A stretch of 29,831 nucleotides of DNA, from contig JALSLS010000487.1 of the NCBI GenBank assembly GCA_026988195.1, forward strand, positions 1 through 29,831, given 5' to 3'. Position numbers and translations under genes: made by a program. The stretch comes from Methylomonas sp. (lineage in GTDB: Bacteria; Pseudomonadota; Gammaproteobacteria; Methylococcales; Methylomonadaceae). The first letter of the stretch is position 1. Each line of letters begins with the position of its first letter. The notes below the pieces were generated by a model, which saw only the letters and a program-made list of their open reading frames with translations, did not search any database and was not told the DNA's origin. Of this stretch, positions 14,863 through 22,956 are shown one piece after another.

Positions 14863-16794
14863 TTGAACGATATGGTTAAAAATGTAATTTTGTGGATTGT
14901 CATCGCTGTTGTGCTGATGTCAGTTTTTAATAATTTTGGAACGCGAACAGTTCGTAGTGATGGCACTATATCTTATTCTCGGTTTCTAGATTCAGTTAAA
15001 GCAGGTCAGGTTCAGCAAGTTACTATTGATGAGCATAAGATTAAAGGCAGAACTCAGGCGGGTGAAAAGTTTAGAACTTATGCACCAGAGGATAATCATT
15101 TAATTGATGACTTGTTAGCAAATGGGGTTGAGATTAAAGCTCAACCACCTGAAGAACCATCACTGTTGATGACATTATTAATGTCCTTTGGTCCAATATT
15201 GTTGTTGATTGCGGTATGGGTATTTTTCATGCGTCAAATGCAAGGTGGCGGTGGCGGTGGTCGTGGTGGTGCAATGGGCTTTGGTAAAAGTAAAGCCAGA
15301 ATGCTTGAGCAGGATCAAAATAAAGTAACTTTTGCAGATGTTGCTGGTTGCGATGAAGCAAAAGAGGAAGTGGAAGAAATGGTCGACTTCCTAAAAGATC
15401 CCGCAAAATATCAAAAGCTAGGAGGGAGTGTTCCGCGTGGTGCTTTAATGGTAGGGCCACCAGGAACAGGTAAAACCTTATTAGCAAGAGCGATTGCTGG
15501 TGAAGCGAAAGTCCCTTTCTTTACTATTTCCGGTTCAGATTTTGTAGAAATGTTTGTGGGTGTTGGCGCATCACGTGTGCGTGACATGTTTGAACAAGCG
15601 AAAAAACATGCACCTTGTATTATCTTTATTGATGAGATTGATGCGGTTGGCCGTTCTCGTGGTGCTGGTTTAGGCGGTGGTAATGACGAGCGTGAGCAAA
15701 CATTAAACCAGTTACTGGTAGAAATGGATGGTTTTGAAGGTCATGAAGGTATTATTGTTATTGCGGCAACTAACCGTGCAGATGTTTTAGACAGTGCTTT
15801 ATTACGTCCAGGTCGTTTTGATAGACAGGTTAATGTAGGTTTACCAGATATTAAAGGGCGTGAACAGATTCTTAATGTGCATATGAAAAAAGTGCCTGCA
15901 GCTGATGATGTTATTGTTAAGTACATTGCTCAGGGTACACCAGGGTTTTCAGGTGCGGATCTAGCCAACTTAATCAATGAAGCCGCATTGTTTGCAGCAC
16001 GAAATAATAAACGCACCGTGACTATGGCTGATTTAGAAAAAGCCAAAGATAAATTGATTATGGGGGTTGAAAAGCACTCTATGGTCATGGATGTAAAAGA
16101 GAAAAAAATGACAGCCTACCATGAGGCTGGACATGCAATTGTAGGTAAGTTAGTCCCTGAACATGATCCTGTTTATAAAGTAAGTATCATGCCTCGTGGA
16201 CGTGCTTTAGGCGTGACTATGTTTTTACCAGAAAAAGATCAATACAGTGCTAGCAAGCAAAAACTGGACAGTATGATTTCTAGTTTATATGGTGGCCGAA
16301 TTGCAGAAGAACAAATTTTTGGCTGGGAGCAAGTTTCAACAGGTGCTTCAAATGATATTGAAAGAGCGACTGAGTTAGCAAGAAATATGGTCACTAAATG
16401 GGGCTTGTCTCGTCGTTTAGGGCCTCTGGCTTATGGTGAAGAAGATGGTGAAGTGTTTTTAGGTCACTCTGTTACTCAAAATAAGACCATTGCAGATGGT
16501 ACAGCAGTCACTATTAATGAAGAGATTCGTAAAATTATTGACCAGAATTATCAGCGTGCTGAGCAAATTTTGAAAGATAATGAAGATATATTGCATAGTA
16601 TGTCTAATGCTTTGATGAAATATGAAACGATTGATAAATATCAGATCGAAGACTTGATGGATAGAAAGCCAGTTAGAGACCCTCAAGGCTGGGATGACAC
16701 GCCTCCGTCTAATAAAAAAGATGAGGCAGATAAAAAAGAAAAAAATGACAAAAAAGATGACTCCTCAATAGATGGAGCAGCTGAGCAGAGCTAG
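14863..16794 (+). CDS. ftsH: ATP-dependent zinc metalloprotease FtsH
   Basis: FtsH is the membrane-anchored AAA+ protease that degrades misassembled membrane proteins and regulators. It has 643 residues. The two transmembrane helices (about 7-25 and 103-123) flank a periplasmic domain. A glycine-rich linker (127-140) leads into the AAA domain with Walker A GPPGTGKT (198-205), Walker B IIFIDEIDA, and the second region of homology NRADVLDSALLRPGRFDR. The zinc site HEAGH is at 420-424. I use TTG 14863 as start because GGAGCG (14851-14856) is well placed for it and MNDMVKN fits the family; an ATG at 14872 is the alternative. A small AAGCC/GGCTT hairpin ends at the ribosome-binding site. A strong terminator follows. 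Identification is secure. Confidence 0.97.
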   Translation: MNDMVKNVILWIVIAVVLMSVFNNFGTRTVRSDGTISYSRFLDSVKAGQVQQVTIDEHKIKGRTQAGEKFRTYAPEDNHLIDDLLANGVEIKAQPPEEPSLLMTLLMSFGPILLLIAVWVFFMRQMQGGGGGGRGGAMGFGKSKARMLEQDQNKVTFADVAGCDEAKEEVEEMVDFLKDPAKYQKLGGSVPRGALMVGPPGTGKTLLARAIAGEAKVPFFTISGSDFVEMFVGVGASRVRDMFEQAKKHAPCIIFIDEIDAVGRSRGAGLGGGNDEREQTLNQLLVEMDGFEGHEGIIVIAATNRADVLDSALLRPGRFDRQVNVGLPDIKGREQILNVHMKKVPAADDVIVKYIAQGTPGFSGADLANLINEAALFAARNNKRTVTMADLEKAKDKLIMGVEKHSMVMDVKEKKMTAYHEAGHAIVGKLVPEHDPVYKVSIMPRGRALGVTMFLPEKDQYSASKQKLDSMISSLYGGRIAEEQIFGWEQVSTGASNDIERATELARNMVTKWGLSRRLGPLAYGEEDGEVFLGHSVTQNKTIADGTAVTINEEIRKIIDQNYQRAEQILKDNEDILHSMSNALMKYETIDKYQIEDLMDRKPVRDPQGWDDTPPSNKKDEADKKEKNDKKDDSSIDGAAEQS

Positions 16795-16809
16795 AATTTT
16801 GCTGACATT

Positions 16810-16842
16810 AAAAGGAGAGGCTATATGCCTCTCCTTTTTTTT
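16810..16842 (+). terminator. Strong rho-independent terminator after ftsH
   Basis: AAAGGAGAGGC (16811-16821) pairs perfectly with GCCTCTCCTTT (16827-16837) over a 5-base loop, followed by a continuing T-run to 16842. Confidence 0.92.
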
Positions 16843-16891
16843 GTAACAAAGGAAATACAGAATATTCATAATTTATGTAGGCACAGTAACG

Positions 16892-18226
16892 ATGAAAAAA
16901 AAATATTTTGGTACAGATGGAATTAGAGGCGAAGTAGGTAAGCACCCTATAACACCCGATTTTATGCTCAAGTTAGGTTGGGCAACAGGTCGAGTCTTTG
17001 CGGAAGAAGGTTCTGGTTTTGTTATCGTGGGTAAAGATACGCGGATTTCTGGATATATGTTTGAATCGGCACTTGAGGCAGGCTTGTCTGCAGCGGGGGT
17101 TGATACAAAGTTGCTAGGCCCTATGCCTACGCCTGGAGTTGCTTACTTGACGCGGACTTTAAGGGCTAAAGCAGGTATTGTGATTAGTGCTTCTCACAAC
17201 CCATATTTTGATAATGGGATAAAGTTCTTTTCAGTTGAAGGTAAAAAATTACCTGATGATCTTGAGCACAAAATTGAAAAGTATATTGATGCGCCTATGA
17301 CTACAGTTAAGTCAGCACTGTTAGGTAAGGCTCAGCGATTAACAGATGCCGCAGGTCGTTATATTGAATATTGCAAATCAACAATACCTGCAAATTTAGA
17401 TTTTAATGGTTTGCGTATCGTGGTTGATTGTGCAAATGGTGCTACATACCATATTGCTCCTCATGTCTTTAGTGAAATTGGTGCAGAAGTAGTTACCATT
17501 GGAGCTAACCCAGATGGCTTGAATATTAACGAGGAATGTGGCGCCACCAAGCCAGAGCTATTGGCAGAGAAAGTGATCGAATTTAGAGCTGACCTTGGTA
17601 TAGCTTTAGATGGAGACGGTGATCGCCTCATTATGGTTGATCATAAAGGAGAAGTTGTTGATGGTGATGAGCTAATTTATATTATTGCAAAATCAAACCA
17701 ACAAGCAGGGAGAGGAAATAAGATTGTTGTTGGAACATTGATGACTAATTTGGGGGTAGAGCATGCGCTTAATAAATTAGGTATTGAGTTGATAAGGGCA
17801 AATGTCGGTGACAGGTATGTGATGGAAATGCTTGAAAAGCACAATAGCTCATTAGGAGGTGAAGGTTCTGGGCATATTATTTGCTTGGATAAAACTACAA
17901 CTGGGGATGGAATTGTTGCTGCCTTACAAGTATTGGCTGAAGTCCAGAAAAGTGGTAAAAGTTTGCATGAACTTAAATCTTCGACAGAAAAATACCCCCA
18001 AGTATTAAAAAATGTAAGAGTAAATAAAAAAGTTAATATTGATGAGGTCGAAGCTGTACAAAAAGCAGTAAAAGTTGTTGAAAAAAAGATGACTGATAAG
18101 GGGCGGGTTTTACTACGTGCATCAGGAACTGAGCCGTTAATTAGAGTTATGGTTGAGGGTGAAAATTATAATGATGTACTTAAGTATGCAGATGAGTTGG
18201 TTGAAGTTGTGAAGAAAGCAATCTAA
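16892..18226 (+). CDS. glmM: Phosphoglucosamine mutase GlmM
   Basis: GlmM converts glucosamine-6-phosphate to glucosamine-1-phosphate, the step before UDP-GlcNAc for peptidoglycan and lipopolysaccharide. The 444-residue protein has all alpha-D-phosphohexomutase landmarks. These are FGTDGIRG at the N-terminus, the phosphorylated Ser 101 in ISASHNPYFDNGIK, the metal loop DGDGDR, the sugar loop GEGSGH and the phosphate-binding RASGTEPLIRVM near the C-terminus. The ribosome-binding site is weak (TAGG). The gene follows ftsH across a strong terminator, so it probably has its own promoter in the 50 bases between. The folP gene that often sits between ftsH and glmM is absent. Identification is secure. 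Confidence 0.97.
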   Translation: MKKKYFGTDGIRGEVGKHPITPDFMLKLGWATGRVFAEEGSGFVIVGKDTRISGYMFESALEAGLSAAGVDTKLLGPMPTPGVAYLTRTLRAKAGIVISASHNPYFDNGIKFFSVEGKKLPDDLEHKIEKYIDAPMTTVKSALLGKAQRLTDAAGRYIEYCKSTIPANLDFNGLRIVVDCANGATYHIAPHVFSEIGAEVVTIGANPDGLNINEECGATKPELLAEKVIEFRADLGIALDGDGDRLIMVDHKGEVVDGDELIYIIAKSNQQAGRGNKIVVGTLMTNLGVEHALNKLGIELIRANVGDRYVMEMLEKHNSSLGGEGSGHIICLDKTTTGDGIVAALQVLAEVQKSGKSLHELKSSTEKYPQVLKNVRVNKKVNIDEVEAVQKAVKVVEKKMTDKGRVLLRASGTEPLIRVMVEGENYNDVLKYADELVEVVKKAI

Positions 18227-18227
18227 G

Positions 18228-18257
18228 CTTGAATTACAATGCTATACCCTATATCAT
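18228..18257 (+). promoter_or_regulatory. Candidate promoter of tpiA
   Basis: TTGAAT (18229-18234) and TATCAT (18252-18257) with a 17-base spacer fit sigma70. The same stretch also reads CTTGAA-13-CCCTATAT (18228-18254), one base off the sigma32 consensus. Which factor is used cannot be settled by eye. Confidence 0.4.
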
Positions 18258-18286
18258 AAGTGGTTTAGTTTTCGTTGGAGTGTAAA

Positions 18287-19033
18287 ATGCGTCAATCAAT
18301 AGTGATGGGTAATTGGAAAATGAACGGCTCACGTTCGGAAGGGATTGAATTAGCAAATGCAATTATTGCCGGTCTAAATGAAGGTGATAAAGGTATTGCT
18401 GTTTGTGTCCCTACAGTTTATTTATCTGATATTGAAAAAGTCGTAAAAGATACTCCATTAGCATTAGGTGCTCAGAATGTAGCTGATCACGCATCAGGTG
18501 CGTACACAGGTGAAACATCAGCTTCTATGCTAAAAGAATGTGGTTGTTCTTATGCATTAGTAGGGCATTCAGAAAGACGCTCTTACTACGGTGATACAAA
18601 TGAATCTGTTGCAGCACGTTTTTGTCAAGCACAAACAGAAGGTATCATTCCTGTTCTCTGTATTGGTGAAACATTAGAACAGCGTGAAAGTGATACAACA
18701 TTTGCCGTGATTGATGAGCAATTAAACGCAGTCATTGAAATGGCTGGAATTGACGCACTTGCTAAGTGTGTTATTGCTTATGAGCCAGTTTGGGCAATTG
18801 GTACAGGAAAAACAGCATCAGATGAACAAGCACAAGAAGTTCATAAGTATATCCGAGGTCAAATAGCGGCTAAAAACCAATCAATTGCAGATAATGTTCA
18901 GATTGTATACGGCGGTAGCGTTAAGCCTGGTAATGCAAAAGCAATTTTTGCAATGCCAGATATTGATGGTGGTTTAATTGGTGGAGCGTCTTTGGATGCA
19001 ACATCATTTTTAGCGATTTATAAAGCGATTTAA
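18287..19033 (+). CDS. tpiA: Triose-phosphate isomerase TpiA
   Basis: TpiA interconverts dihydroxyacetone phosphate and glyceraldehyde-3-phosphate in glycolysis and gluconeogenesis. I use the ATG at 18287 (248 residues), six bases after TTGGAG; a TTG inside that site would only add four residues. The fold is a complete TIM barrel: GNWKMNG (8-14) holds the substrate-binding Asn and Lys, VGHSERR holds electrophile His 94, and YEPVWAIGTG holds the catalytic base Glu 166 and loop 6. The phosphate-binding YGGSVKP and GGLIGGASL close the protein. It lies between glmM and secG, 13 bases before secG, with which it is probably co-transcribed. Identification is secure. Confidence 0.97.
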   Translation: MRQSIVMGNWKMNGSRSEGIELANAIIAGLNEGDKGIAVCVPTVYLSDIEKVVKDTPLALGAQNVADHASGAYTGETSASMLKECGCSYALVGHSERRSYYGDTNESVAARFCQAQTEGIIPVLCIGETLEQRESDTTFAVIDEQLNAVIEMAGIDALAKCVIAYEPVWAIGTGKTASDEQAQEVHKYIRGQIAAKNQSIADNVQIVYGGSVKPGNAKAIFAMPDIDGGLIGGASLDATSFLAIYKAI

Positions 19034-19046
19034 GTAGAAAAGAGAT

Positions 19047-19517
19047 ATGTATCAAATAATCATAGTTGTTCATGTGTTGTTAGGCCTTAGCGTTATTGGC
19101 TTTGTATTAATTCAGCAAGGTAAAGGTGCTGATGCTGGGGCTGCATTTGGTAGCTCATCTGGTACCGTTTTTGGTGCTCAAGGAGCCGCATCCTTTTTAT
19201 CAAGAACAACAGCGGTTTTGGCAACTTTGTTTTTTGCTACAAGTCTTGGTTTGGCAGTAATGAGCGGTAATGTTGAAAGTGAAGTCGATTTAATGGACGA
19301 AACTGCAACTGAAAAGGTTTTTGCTGATGTTCCGTTAATAGGGACAGAGGAAAAATCACCCGTGATAGATGCGCTTCCAGTGATTAAGGAAGAATTGCCA
19401 GAAGAAGTAAAAAAGATTCAGGAAGAAATAGCTAAAATGGCTGATACAGTAAAGACTGAAGCAGATAAACTTGCAGATACTGTAAAAACAGAAGCCGATA
19501 AAATAGTTGTTGAATAA
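19047..19517 (+). CDS. secG: Preprotein translocase subunit SecG with extended tail
   Basis: SecG is the small accessory subunit of the SecYEG export channel in the inner membrane. Two hydrophobic spans (about 3-22 and 52-72) flank the conserved cytoplasmic loop IQQGKGADAGAAFGSSSGTVFG, which identifies the family. At 156 residues it is much longer than the roughly 110 of E. coli. The extra C-terminus is acidic and helical, and ends in two consecutive 11-residue repeats, ADTVKTEADKL and ADTVKTEADKI. Such tails vary widely between species. AAAAGAGAT provides a modest ribosome-binding site. The secG-tRNA-Leu(GAG) order is the same as in E. coli. Identification of the core is secure; the tail's role is unknown. 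Confidence 0.93.
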   Translation: MYQIIIVVHVLLGLSVIGFVLIQQGKGADAGAAFGSSSGTVFGAQGAASFLSRTTAVLATLFFATSLGLAVMSGNVESEVDLMDETATEKVFADVPLIGTEEKSPVIDALPVIKEELPEEVKKIQEEIAKMADTVKTEADKLADTVKTEADKIVVE

Positions 19518-19532
19518 CATCCTCACTAAAAT

Positions 19533-19617
19533 GCCGATGTGGTGAAATTGGTAGACACGCCATCTTGAGGGGGTGGTGGCTTAGGTCGTGCCGGTTCAAC
19601 TCCGGCCATCGGCACCA
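19533..19617 (+). tRNA. leuU: tRNA-Leu, anticodon GAG
   Basis: The acceptor stem GCCGATG pairs with CATCGGC, and an encoded CCA ends at 19617. The anticodon arm CCATC-TTGAGGG-GGTGG places GAG at positions 34-36, reading CUC and CUU codons. The T arm is GCCGG-TTCAACT-CCGGC. The longer variable region (about 13 bases) fits a class II tRNA such as leucine. E. coli leuU also has anticodon GAG and also follows secG. Confidence 0.95.
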
Positions 19618-19651
19618 GAGCAAAGGCCGTATAAAGTACGGTAAAGACCAG

Positions 19652-19689
19652 AAAGCCCATGAGTTTTATAAGCTCGTGGGCTTTTTTTT
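19652..19689 (+). terminator. Rho-independent terminator after tRNA-Leu
   Basis: AAAGCCCATGAG (19652-19663) pairs with CTCGTGGGCTTT (19673-19684), with one wobble, followed by a run of T to 19688. It would end the tpiA-secG-tRNA transcript. Confidence 0.9.
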
Positions 19690-19724
19690 GTCAGAACTTT
19701 CACTCCTAAGAGGCAAAGTATTAT

Positions 19725-20264
19725 ATGGATTACACTGAAATTTTAGGTGCTTTGAATAAGGCTACCTTATTTGATTTACATCGATTGAAATCGGCTATTT
19801 ATCAAGAACTGTTAAACCCAGAGCGGATTGATGCTATTAAAATGCAATTAAAACCGGGGCAACATATTTCATATTTTGATTCCACTCTAAATTGCTTGAT
19901 TGATGCGATAGTTATTAAACCGAAGAAAACACGATGCTTGGTTGAGCACATTAAAGATGGAGAGCGTTGGAATATTCCTTTTTACTACATTAATTTAGAG
20001 GGTGTGGATGCTGATATTAGGCCTGTAAAAAACCAAAAAGGTATCCCAAAATCAGTTTTAAAAGTGGGCGACATAGTCGGGTTTAAAAATAAGGAGCAAA
20101 ATGATATTTATGGCGAGGTTATACGCTTAAATCAAAAAACTGCAACGATACAAGTTGATCTACAGAATAAATGGCGTGTTTCGTATGGTTTTCTTTTTCC
20201 TGTGCTTGATGGGGAGCAAGTACAGGGAAAAGGAACACAAGAATTATTGCCTGGAATCGAATAA
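19725..20264 (+). CDS. Uncharacterised protein with duplicated beta-rich domain
   Basis: A 179-residue soluble protein that I cannot name. A short helical N-terminus (1-40) is followed by two 52-residue units (42-93 and 112-163) that look like copies of one another. Each opens with L-K-x-G, followed by a hydrophobic-alternating stretch, then a Trp-containing strand (ERWNIPFYYINLEG versus NKWRVSYGFLFPVLDG). The pattern suggests tandem small beta barrels of SH3/KOW type, as found in RNA- or nucleoprotein-binding proteins; this is inference. AGAGG (19708-19712) precedes the ATG. It sits where rimP-nusA usually follows the tRNA in enterobacteria and is convergent with ubiB across a palindromic element. 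Confidence 0.8.
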   Translation: MDYTEILGALNKATLFDLHRLKSAIYQELLNPERIDAIKMQLKPGQHISYFDSTLNCLIDAIVIKPKKTRCLVEHIKDGERWNIPFYYINLEGVDADIRPVKNQKGIPKSVLKVGDIVGFKNKEQNDIYGEVIRLNQKTATIQVDLQNKWRVSYGFLFPVLDGEQVQGKGTQELLPGIE

Positions 20265-20323
20265 GCTGTTTTAGCGCTGCATTATAGGTTTTACAAAAAT
20301 AGCGCTAGGATATTAGTTTTTAG

Positions 20324-20427
20324 GTAACTGTTCAGTCCCCTCTTTTTGGAAAAGAGGGGGTAGGTGATATTTTATTAGAAAAATCCCCCTCAATCCCCCT
20401 TTTTCAAAGGGGGAGGTGAACAGTTAC
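20324..20427. repeat. 104-bp palindromic element, terminal repeat GTAACTGTTCA (copy 3)
   Basis: Perfect ends GTAACTGTTCA (20324-20334) and TGAACAGTTAC (20417-20427) enclose C-rich and G-rich palindromic halves closely related to copy 1. The element lies between two convergent genes and ends nine bases from the ubiB stop, where its hairpin with adjoining T/A runs could terminate both transcripts. Confidence 0.85.
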
Positions 20428-20435
20428 ATTTTTAG

Positions 20436-21986
20436 TTATTGAAACAAAATAGCTAAACTGACGATAACGGCGCTAGTTAGAATGGCCCAGACTGTGCCAG
20501 TATGGTTTTTTTCCACTTGTTCACGTAATTGAGATATTTCCTTAGTTTGATTCTCAAATTGTTGTTTAGTGTGAGTTACACTGTCTAAAGCATTAAATAT
20601 TAGTGTAGGCATCTCAGGGAAATGCTCAGCAATTTGAGGGAATTGTTTCAGCGCTTGTTTGATTTTTGCTTTAGGTCCAATACGTTCATGAAACCAATTT
20701 TCTAAAAAGGGTTTGGCTGTTTGCCATAAATCCAAGTCAGGGTAAAGTTGACGGCCTAAGCCTTCAATATTTAACAGTGTTTTTTGTAGTAATATCAGTT
20801 GTGGTTGTACAACCATATCAAAACGTCTAGCTGTCTGAAAAAGGCGTAACAGCAATAAACCAAATGAAATATCCTTTAAAGGCTTATCAAAGATAGGTTC
20901 ACAAACACTACGAATAGCTGCCTCAAAGTCTTCTACTCGTGTAGTAGAAGGTACCCAGCCAGATTCAATATGCATATCAGCCACACGGCGATAATCACGA
21001 TTAAAAAAAGCTAAGAAATTCTCGGCTAAATAGCGTTGGTCAGAGAGGGTTAGAGTGCCTACAATACCAAAATCAACAGCAATATATTTATCAGGCAAAT
21101 CAACAAAGATATTGCCAGGATGCATATCAGCATGAAAGAAGTTATCTCTAAAGACTTGAGTGAAAAAAGTTTCAACTCCACGCTCAGCAAGCAGTTTAAA
21201 GTTGGCACCTTTCTCTCTTAACAAATCAATTTCGCCGACAGGAATGCCATGGATCCTTTCCATAACCAATACTTTTTTACGGGTAAATTTCCAATGAATT
21301 TCAGGGATATAAAGCGCATTTGAATCTTTAAAGTTATCACGTAGCTTTACTGCATTAGCCGCTTCTCTGACTAGATCCAACTCATCTAATAGAGTCTTTT
21401 CAAACTCAGAAACCACTTCTAAAGCACGAAGACGTTTAGCATCGGGCCAAAATTTTTCTGCCAATTTTGCGACTTCATACATTAGCCCTATATCAGCATG
21501 AATACTTTTTTCAATATGGGGTCTTAAAACCTTAACAATAACTTCTTCACCAGTATGCAGTGTTGCGGTGTGAACTTGAGCGACAGAGGCAGAAGCTAAA
21601 GGTGAATCATCAAATTTAGCAAAAGCTGCAGTTACTTTTTCGCCTAACTGTTCCTCAATAACTTGAATAGCAAGCTCATTTGAAAAAGGCGGAACCTTAT
21701 CCTGAAGCTTAACCAGTTCATCGGCAATATCGTCAGGCAAAATATCTTTTCGAGTAGATAAAGCCTGGCCAAATTTAATGTAAATAGGCCCTAGATCTTC
21801 CAATGTTTTGCGAATTCTTACGCCACGGGGTTCTGATGGTTTTCTTAACCAGTAATTGGGAGAAAAAATAGCAAGATAACGAACAGGGCGAAATAAATGT
21901 GTTTTCAGTACCAGTTCATCTAAACCGTGGTACATCATGACCCAGTTAATGTGGATTAAACGCATTAATATTTTTGGATGAATCAC
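20436..21986 (-). CDS. ubiB: Ubiquinone biosynthesis kinase-like protein UbiB
   Basis: UbiB is an atypical ADCK/ABC1-family protein kinase-like ATPase needed for ubiquinone synthesis, attached to the inner membrane. The 516 residues include the family-specific KxGQ motif (GPIYIKFGQALSTRKDILP), the ATP-binding lysine region VIVKVLRP, ERIHGIPVG, the catalytic-loop equivalent HADMHPGNIFV and the metal-binding VDFGIVG. The C-terminus carries a membrane helix (about 494-515). The start is GTG 21986, preceded by AGGT overlapping the ubiJ stop; an ATG seven codons later has no ribosome-binding site. It follows ubiJ by eight bases, so the two are surely co-transcribed. Identification is secure. Confidence 0.96.
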   Translation of the reverse strand: MIHPKILMRLIHINWVMMYHGLDELVLKTHLFRPVRYLAIFSPNYWLRKPSEPRGVRIRKTLEDLGPIYIKFGQALSTRKDILPDDIADELVKLQDKVPPFSNELAIQVIEEQLGEKVTAAFAKFDDSPLASASVAQVHTATLHTGEEVIVKVLRPHIEKSIHADIGLMYEVAKLAEKFWPDAKRLRALEVVSEFEKTLLDELDLVREAANAVKLRDNFKDSNALYIPEIHWKFTRKKVLVMERIHGIPVGEIDLLREKGANFKLLAERGVETFFTQVFRDNFFHADMHPGNIFVDLPDKYIAVDFGIVGTLTLSDQRYLAENFLAFFNRDYRRVADMHIESGWVPSTTRVEDFEAAIRSVCEPIFDKPLKDISFGLLLLRLFQTARRFDMVVQPQLILLQKTLLNIEGLGRQLYPDLDLWQTAKPFLENWFHERIGPKAKIKQALKQFPQIAEHFPEMPTLIFNALDSVTHTKQQFENQTKEISQLREQVEKNHTGTVWAILTSAVIVSLAILFQ

Positions 21987-21994
21987 ATGTGTAC

Positions 21995-22597
21995 CTATGG
22001 TTTTAGCTGGTCAATACGGGCAGATAAGCGGTCAAAATCAGAGCGGATTTCATCAATTTGATGATATAAAATATCGGCCTCAGGCCCCGCGGGAAGGTCT
22101 CGGGTTTCTTCTTGTAGGAATTCTTTAGTATTTAACTTAAAAGACTCAATACTTTCAGCTGTCCAGTTTTGGCCGCTACGGAAAAAATTGCCAATTTTAT
22201 GGGCAACAATATCACCGGTAAAGCTAGAAAGCTTTTCCTCTAAGTCTATATCTAGTTTATCAAAAAGCTGTTGAAATTTATGGGCAGTATCCGTGTCACC
22301 GGTAATGCTAACCTCACCATTAAAAATAGATCGCATAGGGGTGCTGCTTAACCCCATTAAACCAAGAGCCGATAAAGTACCGCTAATAGTTGAATCGACT
22401 TCAGGTAAATAAGTTTCGAGAACCTGAATATTATCAGTTGTTGGACAAAGGTAGATTGTTTCATTAAATGGCTGGATATTAATGGCTATGACTTTACCCA
22501 CCAAAGGGTTTAGAAATAGGCTGACATCTTCATCTAAAGCAATGTATTGATTTAAAGCTAATTCCAGTGTGCTGATTAATAACGGTTTAATAATCAT
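21995..22597 (-). CDS. ubiJ: Ubiquinone biosynthesis accessory factor UbiJ
   Basis: UbiJ is an SCP2-domain lipid-binding protein that helps organise the soluble ubiquinone-synthesis complex together with UbiK. The 200-residue protein matches the usual length. A hydrophobic sterol-carrier-like domain (about 15-110, with SGTLSALGLMGL and FNGEVSITGD) is followed by helices. The C-terminal coiled coil (about 175-200, HQIDEIRSDFDRLSARIDQL) is also typical. No clear Shine-Dalgarno sequence precedes the ATG. In most relatives ubiE, ubiJ and ubiB are contiguous; here 622 bases of palindromic repeats separate ubiE from ubiJ, so ubiJ-ubiB may need a separate promoter. Identification rests on the domain pattern and the ubiE/ubiB context. 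Confidence 0.9.
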   Translation of the reverse strand: MIIKPLLISTLELALNQYIALDEDVSLFLNPLVGKVIAINIQPFNETIYLCPTTDNIQVLETYLPEVDSTISGTLSALGLMGLSSTPMRSIFNGEVSITGDTDTAHKFQQLFDKLDIDLEEKLSSFTGDIVAHKIGNFFRSGQNWTAESIESFKLNTKEFLQEETRDLPAGPEADILYHQIDEIRSDFDRLSARIDQLKP

Positions 22598-22630
22598 TTT
22601 TGGGAGTAGGTAAATGGATTAAAATTAAGG

Positions 22631-22662
22631 TTTCCCTCTTAGTAAAAAGGGAGCTGAGGAGG
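22631..22662. repeat. Short degraded hairpin related to the C/G-rich element
   Basis: TTTCCCTCTTAGTAAAAAGG runs into GAGCTGAGGAGG. The CCCT/AGGG stem followed by a second G-rich block repeats the plan of the CCCCCTTTGAAAAAGGGGG core seen at 4114, 13622 and 20324, but without terminal repeats. Confidence 0.45.
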
Positions 22663-22695
22663 TTTATTTATTGCGAGTTGCCTAAGTTAAGTTTT

Positions 22696-22768
22696 GTAGC
22701 CTTGATGTAACAACGTGGAATCAAGGTTTATGCAAGCCCTTGATTCCGCTTCACTGCATCAAGGCTAC
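22696..22768. repeat. 73-bp palindrome, GTAGCCTTGATG type
   Basis: GTAGCCTTGATG (22696-22707) pairs with CATCAAGGCTAC (22757-22768), and an inner GGAATCAAGG pairs with CCTTGATTCC around a 10-base loop. The whole unit could fold into one long hairpin. Confidence 0.85.
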
Positions 22769-22792
22769 GTATTTTATTTTCTTACTTAGGGA

Positions 22793-22949
22793 GTAACTAT
22801 TCAGCATCTTTAGTGCAATGTTTTGTAGGAGCGTCCGCCCACGGCGCGATTATAATAATGCTCTTTTCCCTAAAACTTTCAATTACCTTCGCGCCGAGGG
22901 GGCGGACGCTCCTACATTATCATTGTTTACTCACAAGCTGAATAGTTAC
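22793..22949. repeat. 157-bp element with 13-bp ends GTAACTATTCAGC and GTAGGAGCG core (copy R1)
   Basis: Perfect terminal repeats GTAACTATTCAGC (22793-22805) and GCTGAATAGTTAC (22937-22949) enclose an inner palindrome TGTAGGAGCGTCCGCCC (22824) / GGGCGGACGCTCCTACA (ending 22916). CTTAGG occurs just outside both ends (22785-22790, 22950-22955) and may be a target duplication. Three related copies lie upstream of hslV. The ends match those of the elements at 4114 and 20324. Confidence 0.85.
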
Positions 22950-22956
22950 CTTAGGA

